A DNA stretch of 64,000 nt from Cunninghamia lanceolata (GCA_027924645.1 BSBN01001149.1:4650001-4714000), one strand, 5' to 3'. Positions 35,504-48,200 are shown, counted from the first letter of the stretch. Numbers and translations are program-made. Notes: a model not told the origin generated them from the sequence alone.

Positions 35504-37062
35504 TCAGGTGACCGCCAGGATCTCTTCATCATTCTCCTTGAAACTGATTAGGTTCACCCCTTTTTGCTTCGGGCAATCTTTTTCTTCGTGATCTACAGGC
35601 CCACACCACTTGCATAATGCATTTATTGTGTTCTGATTGTTGTTCGGGCATTCTCTTGCAAAGTGCCCCCACTCGTTGCATTGCCGGCACTGTATCATCG
35701 ATCGCCCCTTGCTGTCATACTGCAATCTGTTTCTCGGACTTCTATTGCTTTGGTAACCTCCAGGGGATGCATGGCTATTGTACTGGAGCTTTGGTGGTGT
35801 GTTCGGCAGTGTTGACGGTTCTCCTTGAGTGAAGAGTACTTGCATACCCCTTGCTTTCAGATTGTATGGGCATTCCTTGATGGAATGTCCCATCACTTGG
35901 CAGATATCACAAAACAATTTTTTCGGACAATTTGCCTTTGTATGACCTTCCCCCTTGCAATCTGTACACCACAGTTCTCTGGCTTCCCTCGTACTCTCCT
36001 TGTCGGCCTTCAGTTCTTTCATCATTCTCATCATGTCCTTCCTGAGTGCTTGCATGGTCTTGGACTCACTGTCGCTGTTGTCATCCGTACTATCCTCGTC
36101 GTCCGTCTTCCTTTTCCCTCAGAAGGATATTTTATTTTCACTCTCTATATCCATTGCTCGATTGTACGCTTCATCGTATGATGACGGAGGCACAACTTTC
36201 ATTTTCTTTCTCAGCGATGGACGCAACCCTTCGATGAACCATCGCTTCTTTAGCCCGTCGGCCTGTAGGTTCGCACATTCTTGTGCTTCCCTTGCTTCGT
36301 ACAGTAGATCTCCGCTACAATTTCACTGTCATCCCTCAGAAGTTTGAATTCGTCTTGGAATGCCTTCTTAAGTAATCTCCATGATGCCTTGTGTGCTTGG
36401 GCCAACTCTGTGTACTAGTCGATGGCACTATCTCTCAGTGTCGCTGGAAATGCTTTCAGCCAGTAGTCCACATCATCTTGCCCATTGGCTATCCAAATCG
36501 TCTCGCACGTCTTACAGTGTCGTACTGGATCTTCTAACCCATCCCCCGTAAATTTTGGCAGCTTCTGCCTCTCGGCTGGCGGAGTCACCATCCTTCCCCG
36601 ATGCCCTCCTTGTGCGTTGGACCTGACTGGACTGGTTCTCTCGCAACGTCCCGGTGCATCACTTGCACTCTCGGCCACGTTCGAGTCTTCCCCGTGTCCT
36701 CTGTCAGCGTCCTCTACACCTTGAGTCTCCTCGGGTTCGTTCTAATACTCCCTCTGCCCTGGGGTCTTAGGCTTAGATCTTCCAACTCTCGGCCCTTCGT
36801 CGTCCGATATGGATAACTTTCCGATGCGGCGTATGCTGTTTTCAATTTCTTCTGTCAATTCATTTTCATTCCCATTTTCTTTATTTGTCAGCGGTGTCTT
36901 GAAAATTCCTTCGTTGGCATGATGATGTTCATTGTCAATTTGTCTCAGTGTTTTCCTTCGTTCTTCTTGTTCCTTTAATCTCAATGATCTTCGTGTTCTT
37001 TCCTCTGGTATTTCATGCCCACTTGGTACTCGGTTCTTATCCTTATTGAGTTGTATGGGCAT
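35504..37062 (-). pseudogene. D1 gag with four zinc knuckles
   Basis: Starts at the ATG at 37062 (MPIQLNKDKNRVPSGHEIPE). After a basic N-terminal part and an acidic linker, a capsid core follows at 36678-36300 (LPKFTGDGLEDP, WLKAFPATLRDSAID, then FQDEFKLLRDD). A stop near 36418 and another near 36120 break it. The nucleocapsid (36055-35504) has four CCHC-type motifs: CTDCKGEGHTKANC, CDICQVMGHSIKEC, CRQCNEWGHFAREC and CKWCGPVDHEEKDC. Gag packages the RNA and forms the particle; four knuckles is more than the one or two usual for gypsy gag. The protease follows immediately. Confidence 0.85.
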
Positions 37063-37320
37063 GAATTGCTACTCGGGTGAGAAGATGGTCGACCTCTTGG
37101 TTGACGTGCACTTGATCCCAGATGACCGACTGAGGGATCTCTCGCCTGAGAGCCTCCCTCCATACGTGGTCCTTCAACGAGTTTTCCCACAAACTGCAAG
37201 GTCTTCCGTCAGAGCGTCTTCACGATCCTCGTTTGCTTGTACTGGCTCTTCGGTCGGCTGCCCCATCACAACGCCATCTTCATTGTGTTTTTTTCGACCC
37301 TGGTTACACCCAACGGTTTG

Positions 37321-37620
37321 CTTGTTTCTGACGATGCCACTTGTCCGATGGTTTCCGACGACTCAACTTGTCATCCGATGGCCTCGAACGACTCAACTTG
37401 TCATCGACTTGTCACCCGATGGCCTCCGACGACTCAACTTGTCATTGACTTGTCACCCGATGGCCTCGGACGACTCAACTTGTCATCGACAGCCAACTTG
37501 TCATCTGATGGTCTCCGACGACTCAACTTGTCATCCGATGGCCTCGGACGACTCAACTTGTCATCGACTTGTCACCCGATGGCCTCGGACAACTCAACTT
37601 GTCATCGACTTGTCACCCTC
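37321..37620. repeat. Minisatellite in the D1 leader
   Basis: Tandem units built from CGACGACTCAACTTGTCATC, CGACTTGTCACC and CGATGGCCTC words; unit length alternates between about 38 and 53 bp over roughly 300 bp, with about seven copies. It lies between the primer site and gag on the element's minus strand. Confidence 0.85.
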
Positions 37621-37651
37621 GACCCGTTTTCGAACTGGCAACGGCGCCAAA

Positions 37652-38020
37652 TGTTTACTGCAATATGGTGTGTTTCACAGAATATGAAGTAAACAGAAAT
37701 ATAGTAGTATAGTGCATCATACGAACATAACAGAATTACTCAGAATAGACCATTGTATTCATTATTGATTCACATGAAACATTACAATGTTCATGACAGC
37801 AACATGCATATTTCATTGACTCCAATGTTTGCATATCAACTATTGTCAAATCACCGATGCCCCAACTACGATGTATTGACGCTCTAAATACTCATTGCCA
37901 AGGTTGGTTGTGATGCCAACCGTTGGTACCGACTCCAAACTACCCGACCCGTCGGTTGGTACCGACAACTAATTACATCTTATTACGTTATTTATTCACT
38001 TAACTAATTTGCTGTCTACA
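37652..38020 (-). repeat. 5' LTR of D1
   Basis: 369 bp, with the primer site TTGGCGCCGTTGCCAG adjoining its inner edge. Differs from the 3' LTR by a handful of substitutions and short indels. Confidence 0.9.
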
Positions 38021-38451
38021 ATAGGGAATCATGTGAAATTCACAAGTCCGCTCAAACTCACAAAGCTGTGTGTGTAATATGTATACACTCACTGATCAAG
38101 ATGCCCAAATCAAAATAGACTTTGACCTCACATATAGAATTCATGATAAAGAACATCCAAGGTTTGAATGTCCTTGCTTCTCACCCTGTCACCTAGTTAA
38201 GCAAAGTGATCATCATTGAAAGTTCTTCCTTAAACTCATTTCTTCTTATCAACTTCGGCAATCGTTTTCACTTTTTAGGCTTCTTTAACCAATGCTTTCC
38301 AACTTGTTTTTGGCATTTAGGAAGATTCTTGTTCCATACATCCTCATATTCTTCCAGGCTTTATTTCTTGTGTTTCTGCATATAGCAACAAGTTGAAAAC
38401 ACTCTCCACTGAATCAGCATCAAATTTGCCAAGGATTTGATCACTTACCAT

Positions 38452-38977
38452 ATGAAACCAACACCAAAGGAGAATTTATGACTTGGAAGTGATAATCCAT
38501 TGATGAAACCCTAGGTGTTCATTTTATTCAATCTTGGTGACTTGAATCTGGTAAAGACTCGCCTTTCTTTTGAAAATTTACCTCCAAAGCTTTTGACAAA
38601 TCTGAAAATTGATGTTTGATACCCTAAGGCAGGGAAAATATGAGGCATAAGATGCTGATAATCAAATATAATCCTCTTTGATGTTGAAATCCTGCAATAA
38701 ATGCCCTAGGTGTTTATGGAAAGCTGCTGAAATCTGTGCCAAAACTCACACTTCAAACCCTTGAAAATCTGCTGAAAAGGCATGTGATAGCTGTGAAACG
38801 TGCAACAAGGCTTCTGAAGATGACTGAAAGTGCCGAAATCTGAGTTTAAGTGGCTAAAACCCTGCTGGAAATGCTTTGAAAACCTGCTGTTGCTAGAGAC
38901 AAGCAAAGGAACAACAACACTAGAATACACCTGCTAACACCCTAGTTCTCCAAAAAAGTGAAACCCAAGCACCTTAA
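38452..38977. other. Leader region of the second unknown ORF, no gene
   Basis: About 525 bases upstream (on minus) of the ATG at 38451. A 74-codon minus-strand frame at 38706-38930 has no motif. It could be leader or LTR of the element that carries the unknown ORF. Confidence 0.4.
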
Positions 38978-41900
38978 TAGACTCTGTGCTTCCTCATTTG
39001 AAATTGGAGTGGGGAAATATGTCGCTCCCAAACTTCCATGCTCCCAAGCTACCAATCACCATTTCAGACCTCACAGGGCAGGGGATTTCCATGCTAATTG
39101 GCACCAATACATTCGCTATGGCACGCAAGGAGGGTGCACAAACCAAGAAGAATGCAAGTCTGTCTAACCATGTGATACCCTTCTTCTAAATGTGTTGGTC
39201 CTATACATCCCCCTTTCAGTTGCTTTGGATCCCTCTATAGCTGACAGAACGGAGGCTTCCCTTTCTACCGGGCTACATCAAATTTGTGGCAGTAAGGGTG
39301 AGGTAAATTTGCTAAAGGTTGATCCACCAGTTTCTTCTTGCACTAAAAGGGTTTCATCTCTTCTTCCACAAAGGGCAACTTCGGAGCCTAAGACCAAAGG
39401 AGGTTTCATTCCTGAGCCAATAAAGATTGAAATTTGGGGATGGCATGGCTGAAAGAGAAGAATGTGTAATGTCCCCAACTAATTTTTTGAAATATTTACA
39501 ATATTGAATGATGCAAATGCAAACCCTCACATTTTCTGATCACCCAAATCTTGATGTGGGCAAGGTGACAGCATACAGTGTTGGGAAACACTATCTAGAT
39601 GAATGCAATGCTAGTAAAGTAAATAGGCAGCATAGCCGACCAAATCAACACCTCTTCAGTGGACAAGTAAGCATGTATGCACAAAGCCACTAGCAAATTA
39701 CAAAGCAGGTCCAATCAAGCCAAACTAGATGATGACAATGCAGACATGATCAATGCCAAAACAGGCTAAAAATGAAATGCAGATGCAAAGAAGATCTGTC
39801 GATAAACCTTCCAGGATCCTTACAATTATAAAATGCAATGTTATCTAGTGGTACTACCATCCAGATTTACTATAAACATGAAATATGAAACTACTGGTTG
39901 TTTTATTTCTAAAAGCATCAACATGCTACACTACTGAAATTAATTCAAATCAGCAAGATATCAACTGCTGCAACAAAGATTAGTCCAAGATGATCAACAA
40001 CATAAAATAATATCAAGCCCAAATGATACCATCATGTCAAAATAGGCTGAAACTCATCATAGAAGTCTGATTTAGAGTTGTAATTGAAGATTTGCTACTG
40101 TTACCAAACTGTAAGGACATTGTACTTTGCACATACCCTTGAAGCTAAACTGTACGGCCCTCTGGGAGATTGTACGACACACCCAAACACTTCACAAAGA
40201 CATCCAAAACCCTACATAGCTATTTGATGACTCTACAGAACCCATGAAAACTCCAATACTTGGTGCTATTTTTTTCTCCTTAAATTGTTGCGGCTGGTTC
40301 TGCTGTTGTACAGCCTCCTATAGGGACTGTACGGACCTCTAAATGTCCACCAAACAAAAACACTCCAGTATAGCTGCAGCTGGAATGTGGGAAAATATGG
40401 CAGCCTTGGATATGTGAATTGATCCTTCTTGAAGCTGCAATGAGGGCTGAAAATGGTACGGCTACGTATACATAAGAAATAACTAGCCCTGCAATGAACT
40501 CATTATGATTTGCCAAGCAAATAAAATCATAAACATTTCAAATCTGGTTTATATCCAAAATCTGGGAATATAACTCAACTCAAGAACTAGCAACCATCAG
40601 CTGCAATATATATTTATTCTAAAATACAACACCAAACAGTTGGAATAATATAATCATTCAGCTCTGATAAATCACCAAATTAGAAAACTACAACTCCAAA
40701 ACACCAAATACCAAAAGAAACCGGAAACATTCAGCTCACTGGTAATTCCTAAATGAAATCACTTAAATGGCTAAGAGGGTTTTCATTCTTGAAACCATTC
40801 TTTGCCAAAGGGTTTGCATCCTAGGCAAAAGAAGATGAACAGAGTTCAATATTTGAAACAAAGATTTTCTTCAAATCAACAATAGCCTCATTCTATTCTC
40901 AAATCCTTCTTTTATAGACACTTTTAGGGCAAAAAAATATTATTTTCTTTTATTTCACTTCTTCCCCTCCAAAAATAAAAATAAAGTGACTTTTGAATCT
41001 TTTAATTTGATATTACTTTTAATCCCTTATTCTCAACATCACTTTTATGCCCCACTTTTAAAACAACTTTTTAAGTCGTCACTTGTACCCCATGCCTAGT
41101 GTTATCACTTTTGGCCCTCTTTTAAAAACACCCTATGATGTTGGCCAAATAACTAAACATAAGTTTCCTTTAAGAAAATAATATAAAGTTACTTTAAGAC
41201 AGCTTAAGTTAATTATTTAATTATTTTTTGCACATCATACCAAAGTCTACGGAAAATATTAAAATGGGCCAACTATACTTTCCTAATAACTCCACCAACA
41301 CCTTAAGTGCATAGGTCTTCTATCCACAAAAAGTTGGCATTCTCCAAGAATGATGGAATTCTCCAAGAATTTTGGAGCTTTCCAAGAATGTTGGAATGGA
41401 CCAGAAAAGAGACATTACAGAATGGTGGAAGCAAGTTTCCCTAATATGTAAATTCAAAATTTTTGCCATGTTTGACCAAGCTCCATGAATGATTGTTGAG
41501 GGGCTTCATTTGAAGCCCATCTTGAAAGAGGGTCTTCCTATTTGCCCCTATATAAAAGGATGGTTTTTGGTCATTTGCAGATCCCCCTCAAATAAGAATG
41601 TTCTTCTTCAGGGTGGCACATGGTTTTAGGATAAGGCTTTTCTAGGTTTTAAACCTTTGTATCTAGAATTTAATCCTCTCTGAATCCTTCCGTTTCCCCA
41701 ATTTGGATTAGGCTTTCTAACCTTCCTCTTCATTTTTGGACTGTTGAGTGTTTATATTCCATCAGAAATTTGTTGGGAAAACTTTCTATGTCTCAAATGA
41801 TGAGCCATTTCACTTTTGCCAAGATTCTTGTGGGCATAAATTTATCCAAGAAGTTGCCTGAAGAATTTCATTTAAAAGATAGAAATAGGATTTGGTTGCA

Positions 41901-42330
41901 ACAGCTGAACTTTAAAGGAATTGCCTTTTCTTGCAGGTCGTGTTCTAGTACTGGCCATTTGGCTATGGGCTGTCCAAAATCTTCTCATAAAGCAGATCGC
42001 CATGTCTCCCCTAGGCAAACTACTTGGTGGAAAGGGGATGAACCACAAAACCAAATGATTGATTATGATTCTAATAATCTTGTGGATGATAATTCTGAGA
42101 AGTGCTTGGAGAGGACCTCATCAGATTCTACAACCACCCCCTCTCCCCAGGATAGAGTGTCCGCTCCACTTGTGGTTAAGGATGCTCCTCTCTTATCCCA
42201 AATGGGACTCAATGGGTCTTCCTCTTCTACTAGTGCTGAGGTGTGTCCCTCTCCTAGGGCTCTAGTGTAACACTCTCACTCTCTTGAAAAATCTTATTTG
42301 GGAAACTCTAATACTTAGGTCACAGTGGAA
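38978..42330 (+). pseudogene. LINE ORF1 remnant (DUF4283 and zinc knuckle), split by solo LTR
   Basis: ORF1 of a plant L1-type non-LTR retrotransposon. The part before the insertion (38978-39464) is degenerate. After the solo LTR the reading resumes with EEWWKQVSLICKFKIFAMF, then a GWFLVICRSPSNKNVLLQGG motif and a DKAFLGFKPLYLEFNPL motif: the DUF4283 nucleic-acid-binding domain of plant LINE ORF1 proteins. Next is FGLGFLTFLFIF, the equivalent of the PVWVRLPNLPLHFW motif. At 41770-42270 a 167-codon open frame has ARICVEV-like residues (FAKILVGINLSKKLPEEF) and a CCHC knuckle CRSCSSTGHLAMGCP, then a Ser/Pro tail. Stops near 41640 and 41690 break the domain. No ORF2 (endonuclease or RT) was found downstream, so this is a truncated insertion. 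Confidence 0.75.
39465..41419 (-). mobile_element. Solo LTR E, target duplication GAATG
   Basis: 1,955 bp; starts TGTAATGTCCCCAACT and ends AGAGACATTACA on plus, flanked by GAATG (39460-39464, 41420-41424). A strong TATA box on minus (GTCTATAAAAGAAGG, about 40908-40922) sets orientation. It splits the LINE ORF1. No internal coding region. Confidence 0.85.
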
Positions 42331-42712
42331 AAAAAGAAGCCTTCATCAGAGATAAAAGGAAAAAGCCAAAGCACATGACTCTCGTTCCCATGTTAAAAAG
42401 GGATAGATCAGTTTTAGTCTTAGTTATGGTGTGAGCGGGAATCCCTTTGTTTATGACGGGCATTTTTTTGTGTGTAGGGATAGCTAGTTTATAGGGTTTT
42501 TGTTTGTAAGTCTCTGTATCTGTCCCAAGTTTTCTAGTTGGGAGATATGGCACAGTTCACCCTTTTAAGGGAAAACAATTAAATTTTTGAATTTTACGTT
42601 TATATACAAAGGGAGAGTACCCCTAGTCCCTCAATTCAAGAATAAAAAAATAGACCGTGCACTTGTCTATTCATAGCGATTTTGTTTTTGCAAAAATATA
42701 CAAGGAATAGCG
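42331..42712. other. No gene; tail of the LINE fragment
   Basis: The first 30 or so codons still read like a LINE ORF1 end (KKKPSSEIKGK). Beyond that nothing is recognised; a 77-codon minus frame (42320-42553) is a shadow. Confidence 0.45.
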
Positions 42713-43605
42713 GGGTGCTTTCTGTGTTTTTTGAAAACTTTTTGGACCTCCCTTGTATGAGTGTGCTCCAAGAATGGAGTTGTCTCGTTTTCCTTCCTAT
42801 TTTAAATCTTCGTCCAAACTAGTGTATGTTTCATGTATTATAGACCCCTTTTTGTGTTTTCAAGCAAATTGAACACTTCCTATAATAAGCCTGCACTTTT
42901 CCACATAAATGCCCTTTCCTCCAAATTTTGAACCACATATGAAGCACTCTTTAGGCTTGAATGACACTTTTAAACTAACATGAACTTTGCTCCTTCCTAG
43001 TGGTGCATTGTGGGACATTGGATAACACTTTTATGTTTTAAGTCAAATTTGAACCCTCTTTGCTTTGGCGTGCTCTAGTGGTCTAAATGACCATTTTGAT
43101 GTTTTAACAATTTGGGACAACTTTCACTGAAGTGCACACCATACATTAGAAGACCATCTTTAATGTTTGTAAACTCCAAACATATACAACTCAATCCAAT
43201 GGTGCACTTCCATCCATTATATGGCCCTTTTAGTGTGTGTGTTTTGAAGTAAAACTTTGACCTCCACCTTGTGACAGCATGCTCCAAGCAACCAATTGTC
43301 CCCTTTTTAATCACTTAAGACTATTTTGAACCCTGTAGTGTAATGGTACGCTTCAACGGTCTAAGAGACTTTTTCAAATTTTAAGTCTCTTACCTAAGAT
43401 GCGCTCCAATGGTCTAAGAAACACTTTTTGATATTTCAAAAGAAAACTTGGGCATCCCTTTGGTTTGGTGTGCACCAAGGGTCTAGATGATCATGTTATT
43501 CACTTTTTTCACCAACTTTGGGTCACTCAGTGCATTGGCACACTCCAATGCACTAGGATGTCCATTTTTCCATGTCTTAGTCAATTTTGCATCTTTTTGC
43601 TTATT
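42713..43605. repeat. Degenerate tandem array, about 66-bp unit
   Basis: About 12 diverged units. Each has a TGCGCTCCAATGGTCTAA-like opening, then a CACTTTTTGATGTTTTAAG-like middle and a TTTGAACCCTCCTT-like end. The clearest units start near 43003, 43069, 43130, 43200, 43268, 43400, 43468 and 43536. It adjoins the integrase end of the gypsy element, so it is probably that element's 3' untranslated repeat. Confidence 0.65.
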
Positions 43606-43639
43606 CTTCAACTCATTTGATGTTGGGTGTTTGTCATCA

Positions 43640-44725
43640 GTTGTGCAAAGACACTAATCAAATCCTAAAAGTATGTCATTGACAAACATGGGAAACAATG
43701 ATTTGACAATGGCTCACAAAATAAGGAATGGCAAGGATTTGACTCAATACAAAATATTTTCATATGGGTACAACACTTAGCAATGGTGTATGGCCCATAT
43801 CGCAAAGTTCTGAGTTTGATGTTTGGGCTTTGAGAACTCTCTTTATAAAGGTTCAACCATACCTTGTCTCCCACTTCAAATTGATGAGGGACATGATGTG
43901 AATCATGTCGTTTCTTATACTTTTAATAAGTTTGTTGCAAGATCTTGTGAACCTATTGTTAGTGTGTCGGATCCTCTTGACAAATATGGTTGCCTTATCC
44001 AACTTCTTTCCCACAAGGGGTGACACCTTGTACAACAAAACAACCTATAGGCAATGCTAAATTAATGGATGCCAATGGTAAGAAACCAATGCACACTCAG
44101 AATGGATTGTGTCGGATGGAGCCATGAAAAGCACAATTGCAATTGTGCTAATCATAGGACTAGCTCTCATTTAATGTGTGGGAATGCTTCAAGTGACAAC
44201 TTCTATCCACCCACCTATATGTGAATGGAATGCTATGGACTTTGTCAATTTTGTATCCATCGTGGACCACAATAAAGACCAAAAATGGTTGAGAAACCTA
44301 TTTCCCTATCTGACACAATGATTGATGGTAGGCTAAAATGGACCCATACATTTTTAAAGAAAAGTTTAGCAGCATCTTCTATAGAGACCCCTTTCTTATA
44401 GGTCATTAGAACTCCTATCTTTTAAGACCGTGTCAACCACAACATATTAAAAATCATGACCATGCCTAGTCATCAGCAGACCCATAGTAAAATCAATAGA
44501 AACAAAATGCCAAGGCTTGTCAGGAATTGGCAAGGGTGTGTACAAGCCTTGTTTTGGATTGGTTGGCTTTACAATTGTATGGGCTATACATGATCTAATG
44601 TATATAGCAACAACATGACATAAGGTTGGCCAGTATAAGTACTCTGCAAAAATACCATTGTCTCCTCTACTCCAAAGTGACCTACCACCCAATTGTAGTG
44701 AGCTTCCCAAATAATTTTTTGACAC
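43640..44725 (-). pseudogene. Gypsy integrase remnant (element E1)
   Basis: Integrase of the minus-strand Ty3/gypsy element. At 44725-44447: YWPTLCHVVAIYIRSCIAHT (zinc-binding region, one of its Cys mutated) and then PWHFVSIDFTMGLLMTRHGH, the start of the catalytic core with its first Asp. The core then decays (44446-44040). At 44038-43665 the C-terminal domain reads DKVWLNLYKE, then KLRTLRYGPYTIAK. The order zinc-binding, core, C-terminal domain is intact although the frame is broken many times. It cannot work as it stands. Confidence 0.8.
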
Positions 44726-45204
44726 TCCCCAGTAGAAACATAGACGTACCCATGTAACATAAGAGCCCTTTCTCTAGGAGGTATTCAAGAGCTTGTCACC
44801 CAGCTATCAACCTCTGGTATGTGTCAGAGAAGTCAAGATCTCTGTTGTACAATTAAGGCTGCCACTCTAATGTCTCATGCTCGCAGGAGTCTGGGATTGT
44901 CGCTGGGACTGCAATCGAAGGTCATCTTAGACAATCAACAACCGTGTTGGTACTCCCTTTCTTATGGCATATGTTGAGGTGGCACTAGAGGTATGTGGAC
45001 CACCTTCGATGCTAATCATTTTGCAACTTGCCTTGAGTTTGCATGAACTATAGAGGCATATGATCTTTGTGGATGATGGCTTCCTTGCCCAGTGTATTAG
45101 GCTTATGCTACCTACAGGCCTTGACAATGGTGTAAAGTTTTGTCGTACAATGGATACCTACTTACTTTGTCAAAAAAGGTCTCACTATGGTAGGCAATTG
45201 GGTG
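44726..45204 (-). pseudogene. Gypsy RNase H remnant (E1)
   Basis: On minus, directly beyond solo LTR B1: GHPIAYHSETFFDKVSRYPL then YDKTLHH, the hallmark of plant gypsy RNase H, followed by a KEAIIHKDHMPL-like strand, a tail resembling KLQND...WSTYL, and a KKG-containing linker that leads to integrase. Frame changes are frequent. The RNase H domain removes the RNA template during reverse transcription. Confidence 0.7.
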
Positions 45205-45209
45205 GTCAT

Positions 45210-48200
45210 TGTAATATCCCAAATGGGGATATTTTTGCCAAGTTTGGATTTTCAGGCTTTCCAAATGGACTTTACTTGTATTTTCTGCTCAAACCCTAGA
45301 TACTGGATTCTGATTTCTAGTTTTCAGATTGACAAACACTTATAACCTCCAATATACATCACAAAAAAGCATCAAAGGAACATATTGCATGATTCACCCA
45401 AATGCATAAGTGAATTACACCATGAAATACACATTGGCAACCATCAAAGATACATCCACCATGAATATAAAAATCTGCTGCTGTAAAAATTCTGAATATA
45501 TGAAGTCTCCAAGTACACAATTATGGCTAGGGCGAACAGCCACAAGCCCAATAATATAGCAAATATAATTAGCAATGTTTACATACCAAAATGTGTATAA
45601 ATATGGCCTTCCAAAGAGGGCGAACAAGACTGCAGGTCTGCTGATATAAATCTGCCCAAACCCTAACCCTAGCAGCCAGCAAATCACCAAGAATATGCCT
45701 CAAATACAAGTCACTCCTCCAAATGGTGCGCTCCAGCCATACGGTGATGCCTATCATGTCCCTATATTGAATCGATTATATATTAAATATGATAAATCGA
45801 ATATTCTGACATTAGATAATATAGATTAAATATATTAAAATAATATATATTCTGATTCAATATTATAAATTAAATATTATATTATAAACTAAATATTATA
45901 AATATTCTAATTGACAAATATAATTATCAATATAAATATAAATATTATTATTATTATATAATAATATAAATTATAATATAAATATTAAATTAAAGATTAT
46001 TATGAATATCATAATAGGAACTAAACTATGGCAGCAATTATATAACAAGCTGCGATTCATATTATAGTCAAAGGTTATTAGAGGGCAGCAAAGACATTCT
46101 AATAAAGGTGCGATTGTCATTAAATCATACTAACTAAGCAACGAATAACCAAAGGGGTCAGCGATCACCATATAAGTGGTGACTATTGATGAAAAGGCAC
46201 CGATCAAAGATATAAAAGAAATCGATGGGCATTGTGAGGATATTTATCAGCATCGAATCTATCAATCAGTAATGCATCAGCGATCCCATCAAGAATCGTC
46301 AATCATTCTAATCAATACAAGAGCATCTCAAATATCCTCTAATACAGATCGAATAAACAGTGGAAGGAAGAGCCTCAGCAAGTATTCAAATCCATCAAAC
46401 AGCAATCCATCAATCACCGAATCATTATCACATTATTCTAATATCAGATCAGAAAGGAATCTCATCTCATGAATGGATCGTTCTAATCAAATAAAAGCAT
46501 TTCCAATATCCTTTAAGGCAGTTCGAGTAAACAGGGAATGGAATCAGACCAGCATTTAAAAGAAAGCATTTCCAATATAAATAAAATGCAAGTTATATTC
46601 AATCCATATCAGCATCAAATCATCTCATGGAAACATCTCATCAACAATCTCATCTGATCATGGAATCATCTGCATCAAGCAAAATTAAATAGATATATTC
46701 TTATACATATATATACAGCAGGAAGAAGAATCATCCATACTTAATATCATCAGATCTCATCAACAGCAGTCAGAGAATGCACAGCAGTCACAGCATATCT
46801 TATCAATCAGCACCAACGATCAATCTGATCACGTAATAACCATCAAACAAGCAGATCTATTCAGTATCAAACAATCTGAGAATTCCATATATTCCTACAG
46901 CAGTCTTCAGCAAGAAAACATATCAGCGAATGATCTCATCAAACCAAATCAATTGATCTTTCTTATATACGCAGCAGGGATCTAATAGCATTAAGCAAAT
47001 CTCTCATATTGATATCAATTATCCCAAGCAGCAGCAACTTTAAAGGTATTCATATTAGCCATTATCTATCAATCAATAACATTATTATATAAGCATTATT
47101 ATCAGCAATCTAACCAAGGAATGAATACACATATATTAAGATAATCTACTAAGGCAGCATATTGCTATATATATATTGATCCATCCAATAAGAGGTGGTA
47201 TATTATCTAGTTCCCATTGAAGGAACAATATTCATAAGAAAGTATTATCTTCGTGATCCATAAGATCACTAGAATATCTAAAACCATTCGAGAAGACGAA
47301 TCTCATATCGGTACGATCTCTCTAACCTTACATAGTTATACTCATGATATACGAGGGATGAATGCGACCTTGCCACGTTTTTAATCTTTCTCCTTTGCCC
47401 CTACGAAGGACGTAGGGTTGTTAGGGACGTACGATTTATTATTATTATTATTTTGGCTCACACGGTAGGTGACTCTCAAGTGGTGAAGAATTGTCGGGCG
47501 TGCAATGAAGCCCTTGAGCCAAGTGGTGAAGTATTGTCGGGTGTGCAATGAAGCCCTTGGGCTTATGGCAATGGAGTTCGTTTATCCGGTGCTCTAAACG
47601 TAATATCTCCCCCTCCTCCGCTAGGGTAGATGATTGGGCTAGATTAACAACTAGGCTCGACGTTGCCATTCCCAAAGTATATCATGAGGCCTAAACATGG
47701 TTAAATTATAAGTATGGTAAAGCATGACGAAATACAATTAGATATATGTGCTTATTCATTATTATTGATTATGATCATGATGTTGCTAACCCTAATGATC
47801 ATGAACGAATATATATACTTGTATATGTGTTAATGTCTTTGGTTGTAGGATTTGAATATATGTACGCACAGGTAACATTCTTGTTCATTGTCATTGATTA
47901 TGACTATGATGTATTGATTTCATTATTAAATTGATCTTTAATAGTACTAATGTCCCTTTCTAGACATTATTCTTGTGTACAAGTGAAGAAGTCAAGAAAA
48001 TCCTAAAAGGGGACATTACAATGCCCTAGGTAAATCGCCACCAATGAATGCTCTCCAAGCTGATATAAAATCTGCCCTAGATGATGTTGAAGTGCAACTA
48101 GATCCCTGTCACGGAATCCTTCAATTAAGAAGCTAGGTTTTCGTCCAACTCCTCCTAGGATACTTGAGGTTTTCATCCCAAGATCCTCTCCAAGAGATAA

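Larger units (their letters stand above)
32867..38020 (-). mobile_element. D1: gag-protease-only LTR retrotransposon
   Basis: 5,154 bp, flanked by ATAGG on both sides (32862-32866, 38021-38025). LTRs of about 370 bp are at 32867-33240 and 37652-38020; both begin TGTTTACTG and end GCTGTCTACA on plus. Read on minus: 5' LTR, primer site TTGGCGCCGTTGCCAG (37634-37650), a minisatellite leader, gag with four zinc knuckles, protease, a repetitive tail, a purine tract (GAGGTGGGGATAGA) and the 3' LTR. No RT, RNase H or integrase. Related copy D2 at 60703-64000 keeps the same gag-protease-tail order, so the structure belongs to the family and is not a single deletion. The two LTRs differ at few positions, suggesting a recent insertion. 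Confidence 0.9.
27481..38451 (-). pseudogene. Second unknown long ORF, broken by three insertions
   Basis: An unrecognised protein of roughly 800 codons read on minus in four blocks: 38451-38021, 32866-32451, 30988-30074 and 28142-27481. The blocks join exactly at target duplications once the insertions are removed. The N terminus is MVSDQILGKFDADSVESVFN. Later stretches include a MNWGFVSQFSGYLQMSYN motif, KYLGGEITKYLNI, a GLGSIFLHVPKIEDY motif, EVPDGLLDSESKFLSPRFVA, a Ser/Pro-rich region and a helical tail (LKAKINQLRDFIARLLQYMP, with a stop at the Q). Several stops and frameshifts are present. Its length, charged helical character and lack of enzyme motifs recall the unknown ORF at 18998-22346, but I see no convincing sequence match. 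It may be the cargo ORF of another non-autonomous element; I cannot find that element's LTRs. Confidence 0.5.

Noticed and set aside
43075..43314. 79-codon minus-strand frame between integrase and LINE
   Set aside because: It lies within the degenerate 66-bp tandem array and has no integrase or other motif.
45752..46010. AT-rich satellite or origin
   Set aside because: The AT-rich run is inside solo LTR C1 and a similar AT-rich run stands at the same end of C2, so it is part of the LTR.
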